Source: Sycobia sp. Sy_11
Lineage: Eukaryota > Arthropoda > Insecta > Hymenoptera > Epichrysomallidae
NCBI GenBank assembly: GCA_018907035.1
Contig: JACCIC010000139.1
Coordinates: forward strand, 620,001 to 684,000
Direction: 5' to 3'
Length of the DNA stretch: 64,000 bases
The notes beneath the pieces were generated by a model. The model was not told the DNA's origin. It was given only the letters and a program-made list of their open reading frames with translations, and did not search any database. Position numbers and translations under genes: made by a program. Shown here piece after piece: positions 25,512-38,159 of the stretch (position 1 is the first letter of the stretch; every line of letters starts with the position of its first letter).

Positions 25512-27129
25512 GCTGTTAAAGGAAAAAAATAAAATAAAAGGAAGGGATCTATTCCGCCGCAGAAGAAAGAAAAAGAGCGAGGATCCGGGCGCTCTCCCGG
25601 CAGGTGGGAGAAAGTTTAGAAATGGGGGAGGGGGACACGACCTTGAGGACAGCCGAAGCAGCCGCCCGCCGTGCTTAAAAAAAAAGAAGGATCCGAAATT
25701 GGATTTTCGTCCCACTGTTGGTATATATATATAGTATACTGACGCAATCGAGGCAGCCAGGCCCAATACACACTCAGAGAGAAGATATATAATGTTCGTA
25801 ATTGGCTGCCTGTTTGTATTTGTATGTAATGTATGTGGATTTGGAACCGGAGGAGAGAAGAAGGGCTATCTTTTATATATGTGTATCTCGAAAAAAGTTG
25901 CGGTTTACGAAAAAATTCAGGTGACTAATTTTTCAGAGTCTTCCCAGATCTAATACGAAACTTTAGCAAGTCAAAAATATATATATATCCTTAGTCTCGC
26001 TAAATCCTTACGAAAGGCAATAGCTCAAAATTGGAACGGTTAGTCGGATATCCCCTTTGGTTTCTTGGGAAATGTTTTGTTGAGGATTTTTTCTCCTAAC
26101 TGGATACATTTTTAAGCCAAAGTACTTCTCAAAATATATTATCAGTTAAAAAATCGAGAATGCGCCGACTCTGGATGGACAAACGATGATGACAGGAGGA
26201 GAGAATCAAAGAGTCCTATTATAAATTTTTTAATAAATTTTATTTATAATTAATTACGAATAATTATTAAGAATTTTTGAGTTTTGAATTTGTAGTTTGA
26301 GAAATAATAGGCGGGTGTTATTAACAATTATCGGGTCATTTTTAAGTCAAATCTTACGTTCTTCAATTACAATATCTTACTGCAGGCGCCGTGGTCCGTT
26401 TTATTATGTAATGTGTTATGAGTTCGGCAGAGGTGGTAAGTAATGATAAATTTTGCTTTTTATGGAATGACAAGTTTGGATCCTCCCGACTATCCGTAGG
26501 AATATTGACGCCCCTGAAAGTGAATATTAAAAAAATGCTGAACACATGACTGGACCGATTTTGACCCAAAGAATTCATAAATTCAGCAAAGGACTAAGGC
26601 TCCCTATTAAAAAATAAATCTCAACATCATGGATCTTATGACGGTACCAAGTAAAAAATAGGTCACTTAGTTAATTAGCAGATTTCTTGCAAAATTTTTT
26701 CATGATTTTAATTAACTTTTTGTACCAAAATTATTCTGAAATTAAACTGTCAATTCAATAATGACGATAGACCTAAAAATTCGTGCTGAAAGAAGTTTCA
26801 TTGATTTTAACAGAAGAATATAAATATTGAACAAAAAAACAAGGATCCCTGCTAATAAAAAATAACAATTCGCATCACGATTACCTAACAACCTGAGTAC
26901 ATAATTAGGTCTGTCATTGACAGTCGTCCATTGGTTTCCTGTAAAAACATCGGTCCCTTCAATTTCTTCCCAAACTTTTTAACTCTCGAGATATAGGCGC
27001 CAGTTTTTGCGTTAAAATTGAACAACCTGTACGCGATCCTCTCACAGGCCCCCAAGAAAACGAACGAATTGATCCGGCAAGAAGCGCGACCACTGTGTGA
27101 CGTAACGCTTTCACACGGATGACTCCGCA

Positions 27130-27131
<2 letters not shown>

Positions 27132-27174
<43 letters not shown>
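27132..27174. repeat. (AT)n microsatellite
   Basis: Pure AT tract of about 43 bp. Confidence 0.97.
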
Positions 27175-27177
<3 letters not shown>

Positions 27178-27486
27178 CAACTAAGTGTAAGCTGCGTAAG
27201 ATTTGCCGAATGCCTTTTTCTCGCATTATATTTATTGCCATAAGCCGGTGTGTCGGTAATTTTCATATACATAGCTGTACTTTTACTCCGACTTTTATAG
27301 TTGGAGAAACAAAAAACTCGCTTTAAATAGCTGCCAGGGCTTATATTCAAATGGTGAATTATTCTTCTTCTTATATATATGTACAGTTCCTTAAGTTCGC
27401 GAAAAAATTGCACACCTTATTATATTCAGAAATAACTTTAATTATCTTTCTTCTATTTATACTGTCAGAAGTATGAATAACATACT

Positions 27487-27488
<2 letters not shown>

Positions 27489-27534
<46 letters not shown>
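27489..27534. repeat. (AT)n microsatellite
   Basis: Pure AT tract of about 46 bp. Confidence 0.97.
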
Positions 27535-27538
<4 letters not shown>

Positions 27539-30099
27539 ATTGAAATATTATACAATTAAAATTACAATTTCCTTCGTCGGCGGCTCCATTCTGACTAATA
27601 AAACGTATATAATAAGTAGACAGTTGAGATTATAACTGCAGATATATTTGAAAATCATCTCCATTGTTTATGAACCATTGAAGTTTGCTTAAAGTATTAT
27701 TTAATAATTGCTAAAACATGTTTCAAAATGAAAATCCAAATCATTTTTCAAAACCAAAGTATAAATGCTAATAAATTTCAATCTTCAGTCGATTTTAATT
27801 TTAATGAATAAGAGAACTAAATTTTGAATCTTACACTAGAGATGTATTATAAATTGTAAATTAAATTTATATTCGAATTCTGGCAACGGCTTTCTACCTT
27901 TAAAGCGTTATGAAAATCAAATAGTTTTTTTTTTAATCAGCTGGAACATAAATAAATGCAGCCGGTTTTCTATTGCGATTAAGAACTCTAAAACCGAAGA
28001 TTCGTAAAAATAAAATAGGAAACACGGATATACGTATAGAGCAACATATAAATATACGTTTATGAAGCATGTTTTACAAGTTTTGAAAAACTATTATCGT
28101 ATTTTTGAAAATTGGCTTGATTTCATAAATAAAATAAAAATTGTCGGAGAGGGATGAAACACATACAGAATCAAAACCATATTTTTGCTTCAGCAAGAAC
28201 TAGAATATTACAAAGTGTAATTTAATGCCAGAGGAGTCCATAAATTTTTTTAGGCTTTTTGTACGCCAGTCTATCATCCTATATCTATATGCATATTTTG
28301 GTTTGTTGTTACTGACGTTTAGTTGCTACTGAAAGACCGTTTCGTATGAAATCAATACGTTATCGTTAAATAATACGTCGATAATCGATTATATTCGGTA
28401 ATTTACCATACATTCACTCACTAGCTCAGAAATTATACGGCGCACGGCGAGCTGAAAAATGCCGAATTCACGTGTCTTCGATCATAACAAGAACGCCTCT
28501 CGAATTTGGATAGAAAATTGGTACAATTTCCAAAGGTTTTGACAACGACAATTTGTTCATAGTGAAATTAAAAAGCCCACCCAAACCAATGTACGCGCAA
28601 AGAAATCAAAATCCTAAAGATGTATACATAATAAAAAAAAAAAAAATTTGAGCGCATTAACTAGAAAAGTAGTTTGTATTTTCATAGCTGTTTTAGTGTT
28701 TTGATATTTTTCACGGTTTAGCGCTGAAAATTTCAGTTGTTTATAGAAAAAATTAATTTTCTCAACTAGTTAAGTTGAAATAAAGGAAGTCTTAAGTATC
28801 GTTAACATGGCAATTCGAGAAACGTATTAACTCGATAATTACTCAAATAACTATATAATCGAACATATTTCTTAGTTTATTCGTAAAGTATTGCTGTGTA
28901 AGTATTGATGGTTATGAATAGGGTAGAAAATCTAAAAATAAATACTCAAGTAACGGTAGATCGCAATATTTCGCTAATGCTAATATAAAGTCAACAAGTT
29001 CACCTCACGCATTAAGTAGTAGCGGGCGTGTTGAATCAGACGATTGGTCGCTTTTGTTCGGTAAAATAGTTTATTTAATATTAAAATTTTTATCAACTTA
29101 TAAGTTAATTTAGTGCTTTCTTATTGATATTATACATATTCTCGATGCAAATTAATAATATCTGTATAAAAAAAGCAGAGAACTTTTTTTAAATTATAGC
29201 AAAGTTAAAATTAAAGTAAGTTAAAAAATTATAACAATTTTTAACAAATAAAGCGGTAAATTACTGAATTATACAGAAATTAAAAATAAAAAAATGAAGA
29301 CCAAAGTCAAAACTTACATATAGAAAAGAATCAGTAATTCAGAATCGGTGAAATCTGCAAATTTTGCGTATAGCTTACAATAAAGACCAGAACGAAAAGT
29401 GAACGAATTTCGAGTGAAAATGTTAAGAAGCCAAATGTCAAATTCAACATCCGAATGGAAATTTTCCTGTTAAAAGATTTGAGATCGCATTGCGTCACCC
29501 TTTAAATCGGACATATTTGCTAGTGTTGATAAACTTTGTTTTTTTTTTTTTTTCATTCATTTACGCCCTCGTAGCCTCGACAGGGATTTATTTCGCCAAG
29601 ATGCTTCATTAAATATTCTAATAAGAAAAGCACAAGTAACTTTATATACTATTTATGTAGAATACCATATATGAGTTAGTGTATAGATTTTTGCAGCCGT
29701 GAAAAAAACATTCATAAGCAAAAATCACCTTTGAAGTCAAAATCTCCACGCGATAAATCTTCCTACGAATAAAAAGAAGATCGTAAGATTGTAGATTAGT
29801 TTACGCGAATGAAGGCTCATACGATGATACAGCATCGCCATCATATATTCACGATAATAAGCATTGATACGTATAAGAGAAGGGGGATTATTTTTACAGA
29901 AATTATTTTTACGCAAGCGAATAAATCGATTTTTCGAGCGATACATTCTTATGTACAGCCCTCGGCAATAATAATCGCTTATCTCCTATGGCATGCTAAA
30001 AAAAAATCTAATCGTTTTTAAATCTGACAGAAATTTAGAGTGAAAGAGAGAGAGAGAGGCGAGAGATAAGCAATTAACCCATATTACATAACGCGCGCT

Positions 30100-30400
30100 C
30101 TTTACTTCCGCGTGCTCTAGATCAACGCACATATCGCCCAAAGCCGCATACACGAAATACAATAGTTAAACGATTCGCGGCTGCCCGAGCCATTTTCACT
30201 TAACTGCGCGCTCGGGGCGAAAATAAAAATAATTGGATAATATATGCCATGCGTGTGGAAGCCGCTTTGCTTTTCGGGGCGCATCCTTATCTCCCGGCGC
30301 GGAGCTGAAATTGCGCGTCACTGCCGCGGCAGAGGCGGCGAGGAGCATCCCGAACTTTTCCCCTCTTTCAAAATAACCACGGCCGCGCATTGTAATCTGA
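30100..30400. other. CpG-rich island
   Basis: A compact CpG-rich block followed within about 75 bp by a (TA)n tract. The minus-strand frame at 30196-30462 is Arg/Ala-rich, has no domain, and is probably compositional. Confidence 0.4.
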
Positions 30401-30465
30401 TTTTCCATAAATTTTAAACGCCGTTGCGTCTTAACGATTTCGCTGTCGTATTTTATTTCCATTAA

Positions 30466-30472
<7 letters not shown>

Positions 30473-30526
<54 letters not shown>

Positions 30527-30527
30527 A
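30473..30527. repeat. (TA)n microsatellite
   Basis: TA tract of about 55 bp with one TT slip. Confidence 0.96.
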
Positions 30528-30606
30528 CAGGTGGATAATTTCGAGTTTCTCCGACATAATTGTATTTGAAACGGATTTACAATGCCGTCGAAATTCAATG
30601 ATTTTA

Positions 30607-30628
30607 ATATATATGTATGTATATACAC

Positions 30629-30679
<51 letters not shown>
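30607..30679. repeat. imperfect (TA)n microsatellite
   Basis: TA with interspersed GTATGTATATACACG at the left, then a pure 50-bp TA tract. Confidence 0.95.
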
Positions 30680-30682
<3 letters not shown>

Positions 30683-32386
30683 GCACATGTCGACGTAGGT
30701 GGTATTTGTCTTTAAATATCTCTCGAATTTTTAATGAGAAACTGAATCATTTTGTTCTCTCCTGATGTTTTATTAATTTCAGTGGTAAATTCTGCAAATG
30801 TATAAATAAAAATTCATTTAATAAATTTTTATTATCATATGTGCTACAATGATATCATAAAATCTACATATGCTAATGATTCGTTTCAGAACAGGTACAA
30901 TTTAAAAAAAAAAAACGAAAGAAAAAAAGAAGAAATATGTCTCCATTTATTTGTTAATATTTTAATTGGATTATTTTCAAGAAATTATTAAGAACAAGAA
31001 AATTTTTCAATAACAATGCAGGATAAAAAGTTTGTATACCCACTCGAGTTAAAGGTTAATAATCTAACTAGTACGATATATTTTCAAGCAGAAACTGCAA
31101 AACGATACAATGAAATATTTCACCTGTTTTTAGCAGCTTATCAATTGTGTTACTTATATAATAAGTATTCTTTATGTATTTCATGATTTCACTATTTCCA
31201 AATACACAATAAACATCAATTTCTTTTTTCAAAAATTTATGTTCAACCTTAAAAAAACTTCAATTGGTTAAATAACAGCTCTAGTTTGTCTAGACAATTA
31301 TTTATTAAGGTAAGCAATTATTATGCCGTCAAAATATAATTCCAATTTATTAAATTGTATATTATTATTTCAAGGCTTGATATTTTGTGAATATTCATGT
31401 GTTAGTTCAATACTTGAGAAATGAACAATATTGTCAAGCACATACATTGAAAGTAGAGCAAAATAGAATTAATAACATAAATTAATTTTTAAAAAAAGTA
31501 ATAAAATAAAATTGTACTTGAGTAGTACAATTTCAATCTATTGATTAGTATATCAAGAACATTTTTATGAAATTACCATTCTTGATTATTTGAATGTTCT
31601 TGAATGTCATCCATGAATATCAGGAAAATACTTATGATCCTACCTATTTGATATGAAAGTGAAATTAATGCGCAGCAAATACAAGGAGTTTTAGAGGAAA
31701 CTTCAAAAAGTAAAACTACATCATCTATAATTTTCAAGCACAATAATACTATAAACCATCTAAATAGTAATAATACGTAAGGCAATTAAAAATTACAGGT
31801 GCATTTCATAAAAACAAACTTACATAATTTATATGAATTATATATAAAAAGGACTAATCTGGACATGAATTATAAAAATTATTACGCAGCTTTTATATAC
31901 AGAAATATAATAATCAAAACGATAACATAAAAATATTTGCTATTATATGTACTGAATCAGTGTTATATAATACAATATCAGTTCGTTACAATTTGAATAA
32001 TTTTGTTAATGCGAGGATTTTAACGTTATTCAAATAATTAAAAAATAAAACATGTGTGACTTGATTTAAAGTATTGAATGAATTAACTCTCCCATTATCA
32101 CAGTTGACTGATTATATAAAAAAAAAGCATAGTAATTATTTAGTAGTTGTCTGAAACAGCCGTTATCTGACATAATGATAATCAACACTTTAATAGAATC
32201 GACATATTTTATTCTCATTAGTGTCTTTAAATTTCATTCTGTATAATAAAATTGCAATAATACGATGCCATTATTTGTTTAATTTTACGTGTAATCTTAT
32301 TTATACATCATTCTATTGGAATTACAAATAGAAGAGAAAAATCCTTGAAGGTAATGCGCATCATCTTCCTGTCACTCACTCTGTTC

Positions 32387-32388
32387 TC

Positions 32389-32426
<38 letters not shown>
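32387..32426. repeat. (TC)n microsatellite
   Basis: An imperfect then pure CT tract, a polypyrimidine run on the plus strand. Confidence 0.94.
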
Positions 32427-32431
<5 letters not shown>

Positions 32432-32994
32432 TTGTGTAAAAAACTGTTTTCACCTCCCTGTTCGACAATAATTTCTTGAAGCTTCATTGTTTGGCATTTG
32501 TTCACTTGTGAAAGAGCATTGGAAAAAACAAAATGTGCATGTTAATTGTTTTAATGTCCGATTGTTTTCTTTTGTGAAATTATTACGTATGATTTATAAT
32601 CATTTCTAATGTTTACCTCGCGTCAATTTCAAGAAAGATGGAAAAAGAAGAAAAGTACTAATTTCTTTGGGAAAACTAAAAAAAAAAGGAAAAGTATTAT
32701 GTAACATTTAGTACATAGTAGTTTTGTGGTAAAAAATAGTTATTAAGTAAAATATGTAAAAACAAAAAAAGAATATAATAAATTATCGAAAAATCTATAG
32801 ATACAATCGCTAAATAACTAAAATGACGTTATTACTTTTTATTCGTATACATTCTCCAATCTGAACTAATTATATGCTTTAAGAAAATTTATGCGCCTAC
32901 TTATCTGGGCCTTTGTTTGCAAATACATAAGTAGAAACAATTCGGCACTAAAATGCGGTAAATAAGCCATTATTATTAACTGTGTAAAATAGAA

Positions 32995-33013
32995 AGAGAG
33001 AGAGAGAGAGAGA
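32995..33013. repeat. (AG)n microsatellite
   Basis: About nine AG units. Confidence 0.9.
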
Positions 33014-34025
33014 ACGCTCTGGCAAGCTTCCGGACTTAGATTGTAATGCATTATTATATGATCGCACGCCCGTTCTAACGCGTGGACTCGGATAAATTAT
33101 TATTCCCCCTTTCCCATTCACGCAAAAACTGCCTGAAATCATCATTTCGTTCCTTTCCTCAGTCGGGGATACAAGAGCGCTAAGTACACAAACGCCGCTG
33201 CCGTATACGGCTTTGGAATATTATTCTATTGTCCGCTGCTGCAATTCGGGAAAAAAAAAATTTCTTTTACCAATAAATCACCCTCTAGGCTGTTCGGCCG
33301 ACTGTATGGTTAAAAGGCTGTTTGTAAACTTCAGAGATTTACACTAAAGTTGCGTAATCGTCCAAATAGAAATCCTTTTGTCGCTACATTAATAGGCCAT
33401 TTCGATTCGTTGACGTGCGGCTTTACGAACTACAGTGGCGTGGATTTTTAGTTTGAATTCCAGTCGATATTTGAAAGTCACATTTTGAATTCTACGGGAG
33501 GTAAATGGGGAATGTTAAATTTTAAATTAAATTCTACTCTGACTAAATTAACAAATAAGGTATAAGAGTAAGAATTTATTTTTAAGCTGAACATTATTTT
33601 CTGTCATTCATTTTAAAAAATTGTCATTAAAAAAAATAATCACAATTACTGTTGTCTGCCGTAATACGCCTCCTTAGATAACAGTTGCATTTAATATTTT
33701 TGCATAAATGAATGTATAAAACAAGATTCTAGAGTAATATGAAGTATTATTTAAGTCATTATTTTAGTGTAATATATTATAGTATAAAGACTGTAAGACC
33801 GATAACAATATTTGTTAATTTAATTCAAAACAGTCGACACAAGTACAATTTTAATTTATAATGAAGTATGTCAACAATCACTCGAATCGAAAGTTAATAA
33901 TTGAACCCAAACCTTACGCTACGAGACCATTCAAAAGCGTCAACAGGGCTGGCTTTATTGCTAGACTCCTTGCGGTGGTCACGCATATCACAGCGATGAA
34001 TAGAATGGTGAATATGATTTATAGA

Positions 34026-34058
34026 TTTTTTTGATAGCCATCGAATGGCTATCAAAAA
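34026..34058. repeat. perfect 15-bp inverted repeat
   Basis: TTTTTTGATAGCCAT and its exact reverse complement ATGGCTATCAAAAAA are separated by the 3 bases CGA. The hairpin sits at the left edge of recognisable mariner coding similarity, where the element appears truncated. Confidence 0.9.
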
Positions 34059-34061
34059 AGT

Positions 34062-34793
34062 TTCCGACGATATTGACATATCGGTTGACATTCTTGACAT
34101 GCTATTTTTTCGGATGTTTTGGGCATGAGACGTGTGTCAGCAAAATTCCAAAACTATTTAATTTTGATCAAAAGAACCGTCGCATGATCATAGCTCAGGA
34201 GATATTAATCGAACTCAATAATGATACTGATTTTCTCCAAAGGGTTTTAACTGGTGACGAATCGTGGGTATATGGTTAAGACGTCGAGCTAAAGCCCAAT
34301 CGTCCCAATGGAAGAGCTCAGAAGTACCGAGACCGAAGAAAGCATGCTTTCGATCAAATCTCAAGGTTTTGCTCACTGTATTCTTTGATTCAGGAATTCT
34401 TATCGGAAGATCGTACGGTCAATAAGGAGTACTACCTTGAAGTTATACGCCGTTTACGAGAGACGATACGCTAAAAGCATCCGGAACTTCGGAAAAACAA
34501 TTCGTAGCTTGTGCATCACGATAATTAACCTGCTCATTTATCGTCACTTGTGATTTTGGCCAAAAACACCACAGTCGTGCCTCAGCCTCCACATTTACCA
34601 GATTTGGCACCCAGTGATTTCTTTCTTTTCCAGAAATTGAAAATACCCATGAAAGAGTATCGACTGACAACGATTGAGTAGATAAAACTGCATCGCTGAA
34701 AGAACTCAAGGCTATACCAAAAAATGATTATCAGAAGTGCTTCGATGATTGAAAAAAGCGTTGGCACAAGTGTATTATATGTGAGGGGGGTTA
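34062..34793 (+). pseudogene. mariner transposase pseudogene
   Basis: Recognisable segments in order are NFDQKNRRMIIAQEIL, TGDESWVYG, AQSSQWK, PRPKKA, KVLLTVFFD, RTVNKEYYLEV, HHDN.PAH, PQPP.LPDLAPSDFFLF, and finally WHKCII and GGYFEG. They lie in two frames, so at least three frameshifts are needed (near 34290, 34395 and 34700). In-frame stops include TAA at 34277 (replacing the Tyr of the usual WVYGYD), one at about 34471, one at about 34506, and one inside HDN.PAH. The three catalytic Asp codons survive at 34256, 34520 and 34616. The last two are separated by only 31 residues instead of the 34 of a DD34D transposase, a net loss of three codons. The N-terminal DNA-binding region is mostly absent. 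Confidence 0.88.
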
Positions 34794-34849
34794 CTTTGAA
34801 GGGAACAACATAAGTACTGATTGATAAATAAATATTTTTTGAGAAAACG

Positions 34850-34881
34850 AAAAAGTCACTTTTTTATTTGAACACGCCTCG
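34850..34881 (-). repeat. right terminal inverted repeat of mariner copy
   Basis: A 32-base end sequence closing in GAACACGCCTCG. The family resemblance is from knowledge of insect mariners; the partner repeat on the left is missing. Confidence 0.65.
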
Positions 34882-35765
34882 AATATTTTTACAAGGAACA
34901 TAACCTCTTAAAAATGCCTTATTAATATGGTTATGTATAATTTATCCTTTATCATTTATCCCTTTCGCAAACGTTATAATTAGTTGAGCATGTCGAAAAA
35001 GTGACGGAATAATCGAAACAAAGCACACAATAATCCTAAGTTATTGTCTAACAGTCGCGCAACAACTTATTAAAACTAGGGAGTGTCCGAGAACTTAAAA
35101 AAAATCATGGGCAATGGAGTAGTTTTTATAAAATCCCTACAAATCATCGTTTCCAAATTTTGCACTCTTTCAACTTAGATTGTACGAATAAATTGCAGCA
35201 TTAATTTATTTTGACGAAACAGGTGGGGTCGAGAAAATTCATACATGTTAAAATTAATACATTTCAAATATTGATATAGTAATGTCATTTAAAAATATAC
35301 CGTAAAAATTGTTACCTTAAAATATATTTGCTAATAAATGTATCCTATGATATAATTATTATTTACCTCGTAATATATCAAATTATTCGTCATACACTAC
35401 CGGTATATCTCTTATACATAGTGGTGATATAGAGCGGATACGATGAAGAAGATCGTGCGTTCAGTAAAATATTTACCGCGCCAATGAAAAAAGGCACATA
35501 TTTAACACACTAAAAATAGTCCGTAAAATATAGTTTTATACATTTGGTTGTAAAAGTATGTTTCACCTAGTGTATACAAAGCTCTTTATCTTCTTTTCTC
35601 TATACCTATATAATACATCTTCGTAATGCATTTAATATTGGGAATTTTTTACTATACGAAACAAAAGCTTCAAATAAGACACAAAAGCCGTTATAATCAT
35701 TGCCTAGCATATTATAAGCGTCAATTTATGTTTATTGCCAATAAAAGTGTTAAAAATGTTATGAC

Positions 35766-35805
35766 AAAAAAAAAGAAGAAGAAGAAGAAGAAAAAGAAGA
35801 AGAAT
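35766..35805. repeat. A-run and (AAG)n microsatellite
   Basis: An A-run followed by imperfect AAG units, which explains the poly-Lys frame across it. Confidence 0.93.
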
Positions 35806-37275
35806 TGTTAAATTTAACAAGTTCGTTTGCATTTACGAGCTCTCCGCTGCAGCCAGCAATAAAACTAAAAATTATAGGTTGTTGCATAATAATTTTAACA
35901 TTAGAGATTTCTAGTTAAGTGCACGTTCGTGTACAAGCTACAACCTACATGTTCTTATCGAAACAAATGCAAAATAACAGAGAAAGCGCGGGAGTTAAAA
36001 CAAAATCTCGATGTGCGCGAGGGGATTTCCGTTTATACTATCTTTATATGTATAACGACAAAGCGATGAGGCGTTGCGCCGATGCCGGCTTGTACATTAC
36101 CGCTTTCTATGCGTCTATAAAGAACGTTCCTTTCTTCGCCGGGATGCACCGGCGTTAAAAAAAAAATCGAAATTTTCGCAAGACCAAAGCGATATTTTGG
36201 GGGAAAAATCTTCCCGATGAAATTTTTATCTCAATCGGCAATGAAGGCATGACTTTATAGATCACTAAATGTTATCTTTATATGCAGAGAACAGCCGATC
36301 GTTCCGAGTAAGATGCAACGAGATATAGTCTTTAATATTAATTCAATAAGGAGTCGAAAGTCACGGTGAGAAAATGACTTTTCACTTTTTCTGAATTTCA
36401 AAATTGGACCAGCGTCTATGCAGTGAGGAATAGCACACTTTTAAGCGATGGTCAGCGTACTCCCTATAAGAAATTAATATTAAAATATTCTATTTTACGC
36501 ATGAATTAAAAAATGCTTCTTAACTCGCATTAACAGGCTGACGAATTACTTAAAAAAGTAACGATACAGTTTACATCTATCCAAACGGATGACCAAATAT
36601 ATCATCAATATCTAATGCTTTCTCGAGACTTAATATAATGTAAATTATAATAAGTAAAACTCATATACCTTAATGATCAGAGAAGTCAAGAACACGAAAT
36701 CGCATCCACGATATCATAAATAGTATCTAAGAAACAAATCCTAATTGTAAACTAAATCGAAAAGGTCAGACACGTTAATCACTAAGTTGCCCATTGGGTA
36801 AACCCAAATGACCCAGCAGCATCTCGTGAGCAAACTACATATAAACATGTGCGAATTCCAAACTGTATTCTTAAGCTTAAAGCGTGTCTTATAAATGAAT
36901 GCGAAAAAAACTAGAAATATAATACATAGATAATCTAGGAGATGTAACAATTAATACCAAAGAATTACTAAAGCAGTATCAAAGAATTGCTTTAAGAATT
37001 CCAATTTTCTACAAAACTGATAATTTTAATTGCTAGGCTCCTCTATGGAATGAAATCTATTTAGTAATATAATATTACAAAAATACCACTGCAAAGCTTG
37101 TAAGTATTGCCAGATTTATACGACAGGACTTCAAACATTCAACGATTAAAGTGTTTTGTCAATAACGATTTCAAACGAAAATTTGGTATTATTAAGTTTA
37201 TTTTATTATACTATAAGTTAATTATTCGTCAATCAATATTTAAATACATAGACATCAAAATCAATATATTGCCGT

Positions 37276-37316
37276 TAGGTGGCGATAGCACGATGTTACA
37301 TTTATGCTGCCATCTG
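37276..37316. promoter_or_regulatory. pair of CTCF-like motifs
   Basis: TAGGTGGCG on the plus strand (37276-37284) and CAGATGGCAGC on the minus strand (37306-37316) match the YAGRKGGCR core of CTCF sites and face each other about 22 bp apart. Such short matches arise by chance, and binding is not shown. Confidence 0.25.
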
Positions 37317-37601
37317 TTACGCAAAGGTGATTCGAACAACCCTTGAGGATAGATTAAAATTTTTTAACCTCAGAAAAACGAATACTGTTTGGATTCCAAA
37401 AAGTTTATTAAGGGTACACTTTTAAATTACAAAACAAAAAAGCATTTTAACATATGTTATAAGTGTTATAAATAAAACTTATTTTTTCTACGATAAGTAG
37501 ACATTATTGTCTATAATTTAGGGGGTTAAGATCCATTCATTAATCCACATGCTTTAGAAGCTTTCATAGAGGGTACGTACAATATCCAAATTATCTGATC
37601 G

Positions 37602-37656
37602 ATTAATCGATTAATCAAGGAGGATTAATCAATAATTAATCGATTAATCAAGGAGG
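37602..37656. promoter_or_regulatory. duplicated homeodomain-type palindrome
   Basis: An identical 22-base unit occurs twice, at 37602-37623 and 37635-37656, with a 33-bp period. Each copy contains the perfect palindrome ATTAATCGATTAAT, in which TAAT and ATTA are spaced by two bases, the P2 arrangement bound by dimers of paired-class homeodomains. GGATTA, a K50 (Otd/Bicoid-type) core, lies between them. Regulatory function is inference. Confidence 0.4.
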
Positions 37657-38159
37657 CTCAAATTTGAGTTTTTCGCTGATAAATACATTAGTTATGGTAT
37701 GAATAGAGGGAATTTTATTTGAACATTAAGAAAAGTTTTATAAATTACAGACTTTTAGTTAATTGATCATTAATTTTCACACATTAATATTTTTATGTAT
37801 TTTTATATTTACAAATCCCTCTGTCTATATCAAGTGTTCATAATAAATATATGGAACAACAATATCTTGAAATTTGAGTCCATTTAATCTATTGAAATAG
37901 GTTTAAAATCCCTCAAATTCTAGGTAAAAATTTGTACGTATTATAGAAAAGATCATTTTTATATATATATATAACTTTTTATGAACTATATCAAATGCTT
38001 CTTTTTATTTTGTAATTTATTGGTAGTAGGTTCCTCAATGAATTCATACTATTTTCTCAAAACATTTATACTTGAACTTAATTCTGTAAAAATCAGGCAG
38101 TCAATATATTTTTTATTTCATTATATATCAGACGAATATAAATAAAGCTACTTTCATCA

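Larger units (their letters stand above)
24145..30099. other. AT-rich DNA with dense microsatellites
   Basis: No supported gene. The stretch holds a 100-bp (TG)n, several (TA)n tracts, a run of 10 C at 24512-24521, and small CpG-rich patches at 24180-24300 and 25530-25700. Frames such as 25411-25766 and 26885-27413 run through the TA tracts and are artefacts. Confidence 0.5.
30401..33893. other. AT-rich non-coding DNA
   Basis: Holds TA, TC and AG microsatellites. No gene, RNA or transposon recognised. Confidence 0.45.
34044..34881 (+). mobile_element. decayed mariner element, 5' truncated
   Basis: Mariner elements are cut-and-paste DNA transposons with one transposase gene between short inverted repeats and insertion at TA. 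This copy keeps roughly the C-terminal two thirds of the transposase and the right terminal repeat. The right end, reading AAAAAGTCAC...TTTGAACACGCCTCG, resembles the GAACAC(A/G)CCTCG ends common in insect mariners. No matching left repeat was found upstream to about 33000, so the 5' end is missing. It cannot transpose on its own, and its accumulated stops and frameshifts suggest an old insertion. The flanking TA is not clear on the right (AATAT follows). Confidence 0.88.
34882..38159. other. AT-rich non-coding DNA with possible regulatory cluster
   Basis: No gene recognised. Contains an (AAG)n tract, CTCF-like strings at 37276-37284 and 37306-37316, and the duplicated homeodomain-type palindrome at 37602-37656. 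The small frame at 35919-36158 lies in a slightly CpG-richer patch and has no domain. Confidence 0.45.

Noticed and set aside
26430..26520. Plus-strand string NDKFCFLWND resembling the start of insect BTB proteins
   Set aside because: Similarity ends after a few residues and the BTB core is absent.
26583..26900. Weak similarity between 26590-26660 and 26840-26910
   Set aside because: The match is gapped, AT-rich and only suggestive by eye, so I could not tell a diverged duplication from background.
33894..34100. Minus-strand frame at the left edge of the mariner relic
   Set aside because: It runs antisense through the hairpin and mariner start. A short string (AFEW) recalls mariner N-termini, but one match in the wrong orientation is not enough.
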